The position numbers and the translations under genes were made by a program. A stretch of 64,000 nt of DNA from Bradyrhizobium zhanjiangense (GTDB lineage Bacteria > Pseudomonadota > Alphaproteobacteria > Rhizobiales > Xanthobacteraceae), in the NCBI RefSeq assembly GCF_004114935.1, contig NZ_CP022221.1, positions 4,299,001 through 4,363,000 on the forward strand, in the 5' to 3' direction. The notes under the pieces are model-generated. The model was not told the DNA's origin, made no database searches, and saw only the letters and a list, made by a program, of their open reading frames with translations. This document shows, piece after piece, positions 9,136-18,102 of the stretch. The stretch's first letter is position 1. Each line of letters starts with the position of its first letter.

Positions 9136-9981
9136 CTAAGCCGAGGGGCGCGTTAAGAAGCCTTGTTGCGCCGATGCTTCCCGCAATTCGGCGTAGGCTG
9201 CAAGCTGCGGCGCTATCCACTGGCGCAGCCCTTCGGCCTCGAGCACAGCGCGATGCGTCGGGTTTTCGTAGCTCATGGCGAATAGTGCTTTGGCAAAGTG
9301 CTGCTCCAACGCGGGGTCCAGATCGGATCGGGCAGTGAACATGCAGTGATTATATGGCGGCGAGGTCCAGATTTCGGTCAGCGCACCTTCCGGCACCAGA
9401 CGCTCCGTACGCACCGCGTTCCAGAATGGGCTGCCGATTGCGCCGGCATCGGCGCGGCCGTCGAGCACCGCGCGAACGACGTTGGACTCGCTCGTCCCCG
9501 TGTCACCGTGCTTACCGAGGTCCGTGTTGAAGCGCAGCGTTCGGTAGTCTTCCCCCTCAATCAGTCCCTCGCGCTCTAGAAAATAAACCGGGAGGATTGC
9601 CGCATGGCCGCTGTCGCGGCTGCCGAGCGCCAGGGTCCGGTTCTTGAGATCGCCAAGCGTAGCGACCGGCCCACCGGTGACCGCAACGATCTTGGTCATC
9701 CAGCCGACGTCGGTGTCGCGCATCGCGATCGGGCGGCAGCGCTTGTCGCTCCAGGCATCGGCCTGGATATAGGCGAGGTTCGTGTTCCATGCGATGTCGA
9801 TCCGCGGCAGCCGCTCGCCCGGCAAAGCCAGCAGCGCTGCGACCTGCGCCTCGTAGCTCTGAAACAATACGACCTCGACGGCGAGATGCGCCTCCTCGTG
9901 AAAGTAGCGTCGCATGCCCTCCCAGATACTGACCACCTTCGGATCGTATGCGACGGCACCTACCCAGATCGTCTGGCTCAT
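9136..9981 (-). CDS. PhnD/SsuA-type substrate-binding protein without signal peptide
   Basis: 281 residues starting MSQTIWVGAVAYDPKVVSIWEGM, with a two-lobed periplasmic-binding fold similar to PhnD: DIAWNTNLAYIQA, LGSRDSGHAAILP, SNVVRAVLDGRADAGAIGSPFW. GAGGAG lies just upstream of ATG 9981. There is no hydrophobic leader, so the protein should stay in the cytoplasm, and no ABC permease or ATPase is nearby. It is probably a ligand sensor or carrier rather than part of an importer. It follows the acyl-CoA dehydrogenase gene in the same orientation (82-bp gap). Confidence 0.75.
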   Translation of the reverse strand: MSQTIWVGAVAYDPKVVSIWEGMRRYFHEEAHLAVEVVLFQSYEAQVAALLALPGERLPRIDIAWNTNLAYIQADAWSDKRCRPIAMRDTDVGWMTKIVAVTGGPVATLGDLKNRTLALGSRDSGHAAILPVYFLEREGLIEGEDYRTLRFNTDLGKHGDTGTSESNVVRAVLDGRADAGAIGSPFWNAVRTERLVPEGALTEIWTSPPYNHCMFTARSDLDPALEQHFAKALFAMSYENPTHRAVLEAEGLRQWIAPQLAAYAELREASAQQGFLTRPSA

Positions 9982-10063
9982 GATTACTCCTCGCCTGTCA
10001 CGCCTGATTTCAAATGCGATCAATCGCGATCCGAGCGCGGCCAGCAGGGCAACCCTGCTGCGC

Positions 10064-11209
10064 TCAGAACAGCGGTATTCCCAACACGGCCTTGCCGATG
10101 AATTCACGCAGAACATCGCCCGTCGGCGCCATGACCGCGCCTGCATGGGCATCGCGGAACAATCGCTCGATGGCCAGATGCTTGGAAAACGCAGCACCTC
10201 CGCACACCCGCATCGCCGCCGAAGTGACGCCGATAGCAACATCACCCGCCGACGCTTTGCACTCGAGCACGCGCAGCATGGTGGTATCTCGGGGGCGCTC
10301 GAGGTGACCGACGAGATCGTCGACGCGCGCGGCGAGCCCATCAGTGTCGATTTGCATTGTCGCAAGTTGCGCGCGAAGCGTCGGCAGGCCCTCGCCGAGG
10401 GTCTGGCCCAGATGCTCGAAGCGAGCGCTCTTGAGGTGAGCTGTGGTCCCCGCCACGGCGGCCCGGCAAAGGCCTAGCGCGACCGCCGATGTCCCGAGGT
10501 TGAACAGCGGAAGCACGATTTCCAGCATCGCCTTGAAGCCCGCTCCGTCGTCGGTCAGCTGAAGACTCGATCCGACCTCGGCGTCCTCAAGGATCATCGG
10601 CGCGGAAGCGTTGGCGCGCATCCCGAGACCATCCCAAGGGCCGGCGACCGACAGTCCAGGCGCACCAGCGGCGAAAAGGTAAAGGGTTGAATCGGTCGGA
10701 CTCTTCCCTTCAGGAGCCAGCGCCGAGACAACATAGCTTTGCGCGTGACCGGCGCTCGTCACCCACGATTTCTTGGCCGTGATGCGCACATTGGTGCCAC
10801 TACGGATCGCTCGCGACACAGGCGCCCAGAAGTGGCTGCGGGATCCGGCTTCGCTGAATGCCAGCGTGGTGAGGTGCTGACCGGCTGCAATATCTTTCAA
10901 CGTCTGCACGACGGCTGCACCGGGACGGGCCGCGGCGATCGTCGCGGTGGCGCACATGTGCATCAAATAGACCATCGCGGCCGACGCGTCCGCTTCCGCA
11001 AGCGTCGCAATGATGGCAGCGAGGGTCCTTGGTCCGAGAGCCGAGCCGCCGACTTCGGTGGGCAGCATCATCCCCAGCAGTCCGGCCGAGCCGAGCGCCG
11101 CGACTGCCTCCGACGAAAATCGAGCATCCTTGTCGTTTTGTCGTGCCGCCGGCGCCAGTATGCGGTCGGCGATCTCCCTGGCCTGCGAAACTGCAGTCTC
11201 GTGGTCCAT
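10064..11209 (-). CDS. Acyl-CoA dehydrogenase family flavoprotein
   Basis: 381 residues with the three-domain acyl-CoA dehydrogenase layout: helical N-terminus (LGSAGLLGMMLPTEVGGSALG), beta domain with the FAD segment TLAFSEAGSRSHFWAP, and a C-terminal helical bundle ending with CGGAAFSKHLAIERLFRDA. Start ATG 11209 has GGAGGG six bases upstream. A clear catalytic Glu could not be placed, and the family also contains monooxygenases of the DszC/SfnB type. Given the TusA-like and PhnD/SsuA-like neighbours a role in organosulfur or related chemistry is possible, but this is inference. Confidence 0.75.
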   Translation of the reverse strand: MDHETAVSQAREIADRILAPAARQNDKDARFSSEAVAALGSAGLLGMMLPTEVGGSALGPRTLAAIIATLAEADASAAMVYLMHMCATATIAAARPGAAVVQTLKDIAAGQHLTTLAFSEAGSRSHFWAPVSRAIRSGTNVRITAKKSWVTSAGHAQSYVVSALAPEGKSPTDSTLYLFAAGAPGLSVAGPWDGLGMRANASAPMILEDAEVGSSLQLTDDGAGFKAMLEIVLPLFNLGTSAVALGLCRAAVAGTTAHLKSARFEHLGQTLGEGLPTLRAQLATMQIDTDGLAARVDDLVGHLERPRDTTMLRVLECKASAGDVAIGVTSAAMRVCGGAAFSKHLAIERLFRDAHAGAVMAPTGDVLREFIGKAVLGIPLF

Positions 11210-11599
11210 AACAGCCCTCCGTCGTGCTCGGTCGAACTGAACTAGCTGCAGGCGGCTGTATTGCACTGCAGCGGATGTTGTCGGGTCGGAACGCCCAGCG
11301 TGTGGCGCAACCGCTTCCGTATACTCGCTGTTGGTTTCTCCACGCCAAAGTACCCCCAAATTATTACGCCGCTCAAAGCGATCTGGTTACGTCACCCGGA
11401 GGATATTTTTTAGACGTCGGTCGCACCTTTTGCTTGTTCCGGCTGCGGCCGGCGGAGACAATCATCGCAGCAGGGGGCGGCGCTGGTCCGCTGTCGCGAA
11501 AAGCGCTGCGAGCGACCGGCGATTGCGTAAGGAGGTTTGCCTGGCGTGGCGGCAATTGATCGCGATCCCGGCCGATCGCCCGCGGCCCCGGCTCCTGCT
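11210..11599. other. Divergent intergenic region
   Basis: About 390 bp between the acyl-CoA dehydrogenase gene (leftward) and the glycosyltransferase operon (rightward). It must hold both promoters. I see no convincing gene; open frames here are shadows or N-terminal extensions. A short A/T-rich patch near 11400-11410 (GATATTTTTTAGA) is the best promoter candidate for the right operon. Confidence 0.4.
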
Positions 11600-12301
11600 A
11601 TGAGCGTTGCGGCGATTGGGATCATCTGTAAGGCGCCGCAGCCTGGCCGCGCAAAGACCAGGCTTGCGACGGCTATTGGCGCGGTTGCCGCCTCGGAGCT
11701 CTCGGCTTGCTTTCTGCGTGACGTCGCCGACGCCATCGAGACGGTCCCGGAGAGCCTCGGCAGGCGCGGCTATGGTGTCTATGCGCCCGCGGGGGTCGAG
11801 CACATCATGCGGGAGCTGCTTCCCGCAACGTTCGGGCTTCTGCTGCAAGTCGGTGACGATCTCGGAGATGTGCTGTTCGGTGCCGCGCGCGATCTCCTCG
11901 ACGGACACGACTGCGTTTTGCTCGTCAATGGCGACAGCCCAACCCTTCCTGCCCGTTTCCTGGTCCGGGCTATCGAAGCTCTTCGCGAGCCCGGCGACAG
12001 AATGGTGCTCGGGCCAGCAAGCGATGGCGGTTATTACCTCATTGGGTTAAAGCGCCCACATCGGCAGCTATTCACGCGCATCGCATGGGGGACGGAGACT
12101 GTAGCTCGCAGCACATGCGATCGCGCCGCCGAGATCGGACTTGCCACGATACTGCTGCCGGAATGGTACGATATCGACGACATTGAAGGGCTAACTTGGC
12201 TTAAGGACGAATTGGCCGGCAATTCGGCGCGCTTTCGCGGCGGTGGTCTGGCGCGGGCGAGCCGAGTTTTTCTCAAGGCTGCGCAGCGGATAGACCCATG
12301 A
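11600..12301 (+). CDS. DUF2064/TIGR04282-like glycosyltransferase
   Basis: 233 residues: GIICKAPQPGRAKTRLATAIG at the N-terminus (nucleotide-sugar site like MobA/cofC folds), LLVNGDSPTLPARFLVRAI with the conserved DSP, and LGPASDGGYYLIGL. The family is annotated in arsenosugar or generic glycan pathways. It is the first gene of a four-gene operon whose genes overlap by four bases each. ATG 11600 (MSVAAIGII) fits the domain start; the frame extends to 11537. Substrate unknown. Confidence 0.8.
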   Translation: MSVAAIGIICKAPQPGRAKTRLATAIGAVAASELSACFLRDVADAIETVPESLGRRGYGVYAPAGVEHIMRELLPATFGLLLQVGDDLGDVLFGAARDLLDGHDCVLLVNGDSPTLPARFLVRAIEALREPGDRMVLGPASDGGYYLIGLKRPHRQLFTRIAWGTETVARSTCDRAAEIGLATILLPEWYDIDDIEGLTWLKDELAGNSARFRGGGLARASRVFLKAAQRIDP

Positions 12302-13671
12302 AGCCAATTGCGGGAACCATTGCGAGTCAATTCGGCGGACTGGCGCGCTCGGTCACCACAATGCCTCCGCTTCATCGGCTGGCCGGTATTGGCGTTATCC
12401 TGCTTGATCTCACTCTGGTGACCCCCTTTGCCTTCGAGGCAGCCGGTGATAATGCCTTCATTGCTCTGACCATTCTTGCAGGTCTGCTGACGATCTTCGC
12501 GACAAGTATTGCCGAACAGGCTCCACCCGATCGCGCGCTATGGCTCATTTTTGGATTGGCGATCGTTCTGAGAGCCTATGTGCTGGCGTTCGATCCCCTT
12601 CTGTCCAATGACATCTATCGCTATGTCTGGGATGGCAGGGTTCAGGCCGCAGGTATCAATCCGTACCGCTATTTCCCGGCTCATGAGGCATTGGCATCGC
12701 TGCGCGACGGGGCGATCTTGCCGCACATCAACCGGGCCGACTCTGCCGTCACCATCTATCCTCCCGTCGCGCAGTTTTTCTTCCTCGTTGTCACGCGGAT
12801 TGGTGAAAGCGTGACGACGATGCGCCTCGCACTGTTGGGGTGCGAGGCCGTCACCGTCACGATGATCATGCTGCTGCTGCGGCGCATGCACCGCCCGGTG
12901 ACGCGCGTGATCGCCTATCTCTGGCATCCGCTGCCGCTGTGGGAGATCGCCAACAGCGGCCACGTCGACGCGCTCATGGTCGCGCTGGTGCTGCTGGGCC
13001 TATGGATTGCCCTGACCGGCTCCGCTCTGCGCGGGGCCGCCGTGATCGCGTTATCGACGCTGGTGAAACCGTATGCGGCGCCGGTGCTCGCCGGGATCTG
13101 GCGGCCGTGGGACCCTAAAATGCCGCTCGTTGTGATCGCCGTCATCGCGCTTTGTTACCTTCCTTATCTGTCGGTCGGCTGGGGCGTTCTCGGGTTCCTG
13201 ACCAAGGGCTATTTCAACCAAGAGGGGATCGTTGCCGGCAACGATATCTGGCTGTTGTCGCTCTGGCGGCTTGTGTTCGGCGAGCATGAGCGCGACGTTG
13301 CCGTCTACGTGGCACTGGCCGGACTGGTCCTCATGCTCAAGGGGCTCACGGTTGCCCGCAGCTCTGATCACAGCATCGCGTCGCGTGTTGCCGACATTAA
13401 CATGCTGTTGCTTCTTGCTTTCCTGTTGTGGTCGCCCAACTACCCCTGGTATTTTCTGATTGTTGCGCCGTTTGCCGCCTTGTGCGGCTCCGCGCCCAGC
13501 TGGGTCGTTTCGATCGGAGCGCTGTTGCTATCCGAACAACTCGACTGGGACTTCTACATTCCAAGGGTGGTAAGCAAATCAATCCTGTTTGGAGGTCTTT
13601 TGCTGGCTTGGGCCTTCGTCGTCTGGAGGACCCGCATGCCGCGGACCATAGAGGCAAGGCTGTTGCAATGA
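12298..13671 (+). CDS. GT87/MptB-like membrane mannosyltransferase
   Basis: 457 residues with about ten to twelve hydrophobic segments. The motif SNDIYRYVWDGRVQAAGINPYRYFP-like stretch (residues ~100-125) contains the acidic DIYRY-WDG signature of polyprenol-phosphate-sugar dependent transferases (GT-C fold), acting at the outer face of the inner membrane. The start ATG overlaps the upstream stop and the stop overlaps the next start, so the gene is tightly coupled in the operon. Confidence 0.75.
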   Translation: MKPIAGTIASQFGGLARSVTTMPPLHRLAGIGVILLDLTLVTPFAFEAAGDNAFIALTILAGLLTIFATSIAEQAPPDRALWLIFGLAIVLRAYVLAFDPLLSNDIYRYVWDGRVQAAGINPYRYFPAHEALASLRDGAILPHINRADSAVTIYPPVAQFFFLVVTRIGESVTTMRLALLGCEAVTVTMIMLLLRRMHRPVTRVIAYLWHPLPLWEIANSGHVDALMVALVLLGLWIALTGSALRGAAVIALSTLVKPYAAPVLAGIWRPWDPKMPLVVIAVIALCYLPYLSVGWGVLGFLTKGYFNQEGIVAGNDIWLLSLWRLVFGEHERDVAVYVALAGLVLMLKGLTVARSSDHSIASRVADINMLLLLAFLLWSPNYPWYFLIVAPFAALCGSAPSWVVSIGALLLSEQLDWDFYIPRVVSKSILFGGLLLAWAFVVWRTRMPRTIEARLLQ

Positions 13672-14747
13672 GCCTTTCCCGCGACGCGCAAAACCCTCAC
13701 GCGCCGTTCGACCCGCGCCGCTACCACGAGTCGGTCGCGGGCGAGCGCACCGAGGTCGCCCAGCGCCCGCCAGTCTGCCTTTATCTGGAGGTGACGAACC
13801 GCTGCAATCTTTTGTGCACCACTTGCCCGCGCACCTACGAGCAGCTCGAGCCGCCGGCGGACATGAGCTGGGACTTGTTCGTATCGATTGTCGATCAGGT
13901 CCCCGGTCTTGCGCGGGCGGTTCTGCACGGCGTCGGCGAGCCGATGCTGGTCGCTGAACTGCCCCGCATGGTCGGATACCTGAAGGATCGTGGCGTTTAT
14001 GTCGTCTTCAACACAAATGGAACGGTTCTCAGTGAGCGCAACGGCCGTGCGCTGATCGACGCCTGCCTTGATGAACTGCGCGTCTCTCTCGACGCGTCAA
14101 ATCGCGAGAGCTTCAAGGCGATCCGCGGCAGAGATTATTTCGGCCGCATCATCCGCAACGTGCGAGCATTTCGCGAACTACAGGAGCGGGAGGGCCACTC
14201 TAAGCCGCTGGTATCCTTCTGGCTGACCGGTCTGAGAGAGACTGTCGAGCAGCTTCCGGCCTTTGTGCAAATTGCGGCTGAGATCAGCGTCAAGGAAGTC
14301 TATCTGCAACGGCTCGTATTCTTCGATGAATCCGCCATTGGCAAGGCGCGGCCGGATCAGGCGCTGTTCGAGCGCCTGACGGAGGAGGAAGCGGCGTACC
14401 TGAAGCAGGCTGAGGAGCTCGCGCGCTCCCTTGGCATGACCTTCAGCGCATCGGGCGCAACGAGCGAGCCCAGCTTAAGCCTCAAGGGTGGCGGAGACCT
14501 TTCGCCATGGTCGCTCTGCCGGCGGCCATGGTCGCTGATGTACTTTACGGCCAATGGCCGCGCGCTGCCATGCTGTATCGCGCCGTTCTCGCAGCATGGC
14601 TATGACAACTACACCCTCGGTCATGCCCGGCAGCAGGCCCTGCGGGACATCTGGAATGGGCCCGCCTACCAGCACTTTCGGGCAGCGCTCTTGTCAGACG
14701 AGCCACCCAAGTGCTGCGCCAATTGCGGCCTGCGCTGGAGCCTGTGA
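13668..14747 (+). CDS. Radical SAM/SPASM enzyme
   Basis: 359 residues. The [4Fe-4S] motif CNLLCTTC follows VCLYLEVTNR; GVGEPML is the SAM-binding glycine motif. A C-terminal SPASM-type cysteine set is visible: CRRPW, LPCCIAPF and KCCANCGLRW. Such enzymes modify peptides or small metabolites. It lies between two glycosyltransferase genes with four-base overlaps on both sides, so it likely acts on the same glycosylated product or its precursor. ATG 13668 is chosen over an upstream extension because it sits in the ATGA overlap. Confidence 0.85.
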   Translation: MSLSRDAQNPHAPFDPRRYHESVAGERTEVAQRPPVCLYLEVTNRCNLLCTTCPRTYEQLEPPADMSWDLFVSIVDQVPGLARAVLHGVGEPMLVAELPRMVGYLKDRGVYVVFNTNGTVLSERNGRALIDACLDELRVSLDASNRESFKAIRGRDYFGRIIRNVRAFRELQEREGHSKPLVSFWLTGLRETVEQLPAFVQIAAEISVKEVYLQRLVFFDESAIGKARPDQALFERLTEEEAAYLKQAEELARSLGMTFSASGATSEPSLSLKGGGDLSPWSLCRRPWSLMYFTANGRALPCCIAPFSQHGYDNYTLGHARQQALRDIWNGPAYQHFRAALLSDEPPKCCANCGLRWSL

Positions 14748-15493
14748 GCCAGGTGATCAAGGAGAGCGAACAGAGCGAGCGCCGGCCGGTGGTTTCGGCG
14801 ATCATTCCCTGCATTGATGAGGAAGCAGCCATCGGCGGGGTCGTGACGGCGGTGCTCGGCCAGAATGTAAGCGAGGTCATCGTGGTCGACGGGGTCTCGC
14901 GAGATCGTACGGTCGAGCGCGCTGAGGCCGCCGGAGCGCGCGTAATTGTCGAGCCGCGACGCGGCTACGGGCGCGCGATCCAGGCTGGCATCGCCGCTGT
15001 GCGCGATAACGCCGACATTCTGGTTTTCCTCGACGGCGACGGCAGCGATCCTGCGGAATTCATTCCTGATCTGGTATCGCCGATCATTGCTGGGCAAGCC
15101 GACTTCGTACTCGGCTCGCGTGTTCGCGGCCCACGTGAGCCCGGCAGCCTGGCACCACAGCAGGTCATCGCTGCCCACGTCGGCAGGTTTCTGCTGCGCT
15201 TCGTCTATGGCGCAAACTTCACGGATCTGTCGCCGTTTCGCGCTATCCGGCGGGATGCGCTCATACGTCTCAATATGAAGGAAGAGACATTTGGCTGGAA
15301 TCTGGAGATGTTGATGCGGGTCGCCGCGGCGCGTGTACCGAAGCTTGAGATCGCTGTCGGACAGCGGCGCCGAATCGGCGGAGTGTCGAAGGTCTCCGGC
15401 AATCTCATCGCCGGCATCAAGGCAGCCTGGTCGATTTCGGCGACGTTTGTTCGTCTCGCGTTCGAGCTGCGAGACCACGGCAAGAGGAGCTAG
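14744..15493 (+). CDS. Family 2 glycosyltransferase
   Basis: 249 residues from GTG 14744 (GTGA overlap with the upstream stop). GT-A fold features: VSAIIPCIDEEAAIGGVV, VDGVSRDRTVERAEAAGARV, and FLDGDGSDPAEFIP with the DxD-like acidic motif. It resembles dolichyl-phosphate-sugar synthase-like enzymes without C-terminal membrane helices. It could make the lipid-linked sugar donor used by the GT87-type gene at 12298. Confidence 0.8.
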   Translation: MSQVIKESEQSERRPVVSAIIPCIDEEAAIGGVVTAVLGQNVSEVIVVDGVSRDRTVERAEAAGARVIVEPRRGYGRAIQAGIAAVRDNADILVFLDGDGSDPAEFIPDLVSPIIAGQADFVLGSRVRGPREPGSLAPQQVIAAHVGRFLLRFVYGANFTDLSPFRAIRRDALIRLNMKEETFGWNLEMLMRVAAARVPKLEIAVGQRRRIGGVSKVSGNLIAGIKAAWSISATFVRLAFELRDHGKRS

Positions 15494-16252
15494 TCAGTGC
15501 GTGCCGGCACGATCTTCACAGGCCCCGATATCCCGGGGAGACTTTCGATTTTCCTTATTCGGCGGGGAGAAGACAGCGAGGTATCCGCCATCGCCTGCGA
15601 GCTGATATGTGGCGATCTCGCGATAACCGACGGCGCTCGCTTCGCAACGCAACTGCTCAATTGGCGTGCCATGTTCGGAGGTCGGACGCTCAAGGTCGAC
15701 AATTCCGATCCGCGCGCCCGGTTTCAAGGCAGGCGCGAGATTATAGAGAAAGGCATAGGGTTGGGCGATCTCGTGATACATGTGCACGAGGATGGCAGCA
15801 TCCAGCGAGGAGGCGGGCAGGCGTGGGTCGTGCGGTTCGCCCAGCGCTAATGTGACGTTTGTCAGTCGAAGACGCTCGACGCGCTTGGCGAGCTCGATGA
15901 GGTAATCTCGGGTGACGTCCTCAGCAATGACGGAGCCTTTGGAGGCGAGGAGGGGCGAGAGCCGAACCGTGTGGTAGCCACGGCCGGCGCCGATATCACC
16001 GACTGTCATGCCGGGCTTCAACATAAGACGCCGAGCAATCTCGCCGGTCTCATCCAGGGAGTCACGGTGCCTCTCGTCGGAGCGGCCTGGGCTGACAATC
16101 GGCGCAACCGGGCGCTGGGGCGAGGGGAACTCCGATGCCGAGACCCCTGATGGGGCCAGATAACCGATATCGGCCGCGTACGCGCAAGTTGGGCCCAGCA
16201 TCGCAAGAAGCGAGGCTGCGCGAAATAGAGCGATCAAATGCCCGCCATGCAT
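15494..16252 (-). CDS. Exported SAM-dependent methyltransferase-like protein
   Basis: 252 residues from ATG 16252. The N-terminus (LIALFRAASLLAMLGPTCAYAADIGY) is a convincing Sec signal peptide with an AYA-A cleavage site. The rest is a class I methyltransferase fold: MTVGDIGAGRGYHTVRLSPLL (motif I) and LPASSLDAAILVHMYHEIA. This resembles the COG4798 predicted methyltransferases, many of which carry leaders. SAM in the periplasm is not expected, so the biochemical role is open. A GTG at 16318 would add 22 residues before the leader. Its stop abuts the convergent GT2 stop. Confidence 0.75.
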   Translation of the reverse strand: MHGGHLIALFRAASLLAMLGPTCAYAADIGYLAPSGVSASEFPSPQRPVAPIVSPGRSDERHRDSLDETGEIARRLMLKPGMTVGDIGAGRGYHTVRLSPLLASKGSVIAEDVTRDYLIELAKRVERLRLTNVTLALGEPHDPRLPASSLDAAILVHMYHEIAQPYAFLYNLAPALKPGARIGIVDLERPTSEHGTPIEQLRCEASAVGYREIATYQLAGDGGYLAVFSPPNKENRKSPRDIGACEDRAGTH

Positions 16253-16328
16253 CTCGTGCGGCTGGTCGGCTCTTGTGAGTTCACGAGGTTGGCTCAACGT
16301 CGTCACTCTCTCACTCACACGATCGCAA

Positions 16329-16985
16329 CTACCCCGCCATGTGGAAAAACCTGCCGATTAATCCCTTCCCGTCGCGCACCGCAGGGATTTGGCGGCGCAA
16401 CCAGGCATCAAGGCCGAGACTGCGGCCGGCGCCATCGAGTGTGAACAGGAACATCAGCATGGCCAAAAACATGTACGTCCACGGCCACTCGGACGAATTG
16501 CCATACAGGCCGAGCCAGAGCTGCAGCACATAGGCGATGGCCAGCACGCCCAGCAATCGCACCGCAAGCCCGAGCATCATCGACCCAGCGAATGCCAGCT
16601 CGGCAACAAAGACGATTGGCCCAAAGATGGACATGTTCGGGAGCACGACATCTTTCATGAAGCTGCGGTGAAACTCGAACGCCGCGTTGGTCGATTCCTG
16701 TTCGGTCCAGTATTGCAGACCGCCCGACAGAGGTAGCGGCAGCTTCCATAACATGCCCTGAAACCACATACAGCCGACCAGCACCCGAACCAGCCAGATT
16801 CCGAGATGTCGGCCGGTACGTTGCTCCGAATCCTCCTGCCAATTCCGCAAGGCCACTGCAATGCTGGCGAATAGCAGCGCCCAGAACAGCGCCAGGATCA
16901 GATAGCGCCAGTTTCCGAGACTGAGATAGTCGCCCGTCATCGCACTCAGGAAATGACCGATATCGATGAAGGGATTTGTGGGCAT
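16329..16985 (-). CDS. DoxX/DoxD-like membrane protein
   Basis: 218 residues with four to five hydrophobic helices; the segment WLVRVLVGCMWFQGMLWKLPLP is the DoxX-like first core helix, and the MFLFTLDGAGRSLGLDAWLRR ending is typical. Members include the small subunit of thiosulfate:quinone oxidoreductase and many unassigned membrane proteins. It lies upstream of the exported methyltransferase gene on the same strand and may form an operon with it. GTG 17021 is an alternative start. Confidence 0.7.
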   Translation of the reverse strand: MPTNPFIDIGHFLSAMTGDYLSLGNWRYLILALFWALLFASIAVALRNWQEDSEQRTGRHLGIWLVRVLVGCMWFQGMLWKLPLPLSGGLQYWTEQESTNAAFEFHRSFMKDVVLPNMSIFGPIVFVAELAFAGSMMLGLAVRLLGVLAIAYVLQLWLGLYGNSSEWPWTYMFLAMLMFLFTLDGAGRSLGLDAWLRRQIPAVRDGKGLIGRFFHMAG

Positions 16986-17361
16986 AGGCGCATGCTCCGG
17001 AGCAGTGCACAGTAACTCCACAGTGTCCGCGTCCGCAACTCCGTCTCGGCGTGCGCGGGTTCACTTCGCCGCGCTCTGTCCGTCGGAGCAACTGGCTGTA
17101 GCCAGCGCCTGAAACGCCTCATCCGCGAAGCCGAGACCAAGGGTGGCGATCCGCGTAGTCAGCGTCCAGCCGGAGATCAAGGCGCATATGAGGTTCGGCG
17201 TACTCCTGATAGTGGGCACGATAGCGGACCGCGCCAGAGGTCCAAGTTGGGGCCAAGTCCAGGTGCGGACGTTGTATCAGTGGCGTTTCGCGACGCGCTA
17301 TGTGGATTGTCGGCGCGATGCTCTAAGCGTACCCTCAGTGCTCGTTCAAGGGGACGACGAA

Positions 17362-17630
17362 ATGCGATCATCCGGGCAGATCGTTATCGAAGCGAAGCCT
17401 GAGGCTCTTTCCATCAACCCACAGAGCGCCGTCATCGTTGTCGATATGCAGAATGACTTGGCTCTGAGGGCGGGATGTTCGCGCTTGCGGGCGTCGACAT
17501 TTCCGGCATCCGAAACGCCATTGCGCCCAAAGCTCGCGACTTGGCTGCAGCGCGGCATGCCGGCATCAGCATTATTTACTTGAAAATGGGTTTCCGACCG
17601 GATCTTTCGCGATCAGCCACTATTTTGTGA
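17362..17630 (+). pseudogene. Isochorismatase-family hydrolase remnant (frameshifted, truncated)
   Basis: The frame from ATG 17362 encodes SAVIVVDMQNDLA, the family's catalytic-Asp segment. Near 17460-17470 the homology shifts into another frame, which reads GGMFALAGVDISGIRNAI and then AGISIIYLKMGFRPDLS up to a stop at 17630. The central and C-terminal parts with Lys and Cys are missing. The order matches RutB-like ureidoacrylate hydrolases. Non-functional. Confidence 0.7.
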
Positions 17631-17664
17631 TGGACTGGGCCGCGGTGTGGCCCGCCACGCCAAG

Positions 17665-17814
17665 GTGACTGAAGCATCGATCGCACTCAACTACACCACC
17701 GTGTTGAATATCGCCGTTCTCGCGCTAGCAACTGCGCTTGTCTGGAGATTTCTAAGGACCGGCGGTCCGGCAATGCTGCGCATGATGAACGAGCCAAGCC
17801 ATCGGGCTACTTAG
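17665..17814 (+). pseudogene. C-terminal fragment of a membrane permease
   Basis: This 49-codon frame reads TEASIALNYTTVLNIAVLAL and then a hydrophobic helix ending VWRFLRTGGPAMLRMMN. It looks like the last transmembrane helix and tail of COG0701-type permeases. No upstream part of such a protein is present, and the isochorismatase remnant abuts it, so a deletion probably joined the two. The permease identity is from memory and moderate. Confidence 0.5.
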
Positions 17815-17826
17815 GGAGTGTGAGGC

Positions 17827-17952
17827 ATGATGGATGGCATGATGAACATGATGGGTGGCATGGGTTGGGGGATGGGTCTGATCGGAGTACTCATCCTCAT
17901 CCTTCTCATTCTCGGCATTGCGGCGCTCGTTAAATACCTCTCGGGACCGTAA
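17827..17952 (+). CDS. Small Met-rich single-helix membrane protein
   Basis: 41 residues: a Met/Gly-rich head (MMDGMMNMMGGMGWGMG) followed by a hydrophobic helix LIGVLILILLILGIAALV and a short KYLSGP tail. Met clusters suggest Cu(I) binding at the membrane surface. It starts the copper-related block, about 150 bp before the next ORF. Confidence 0.6.
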   Translation: MMDGMMNMMGGMGWGMGLIGVLILILLILGIAALVKYLSGP

Positions 17953-18102
17953 GCAGTGCCACCGGGCGCAGATGGGGATCGAAAGCCAGCCTGTTACTGG
18001 CAGGATATCGGGCTCACAAACCCGTGAACCGCAGCGCCGGTTGATCTTGCGGCTCCTGCCGATGGCCTAGCTATTCTCGGCGCTGGTCGTTATCTTAGTC
18101 GT

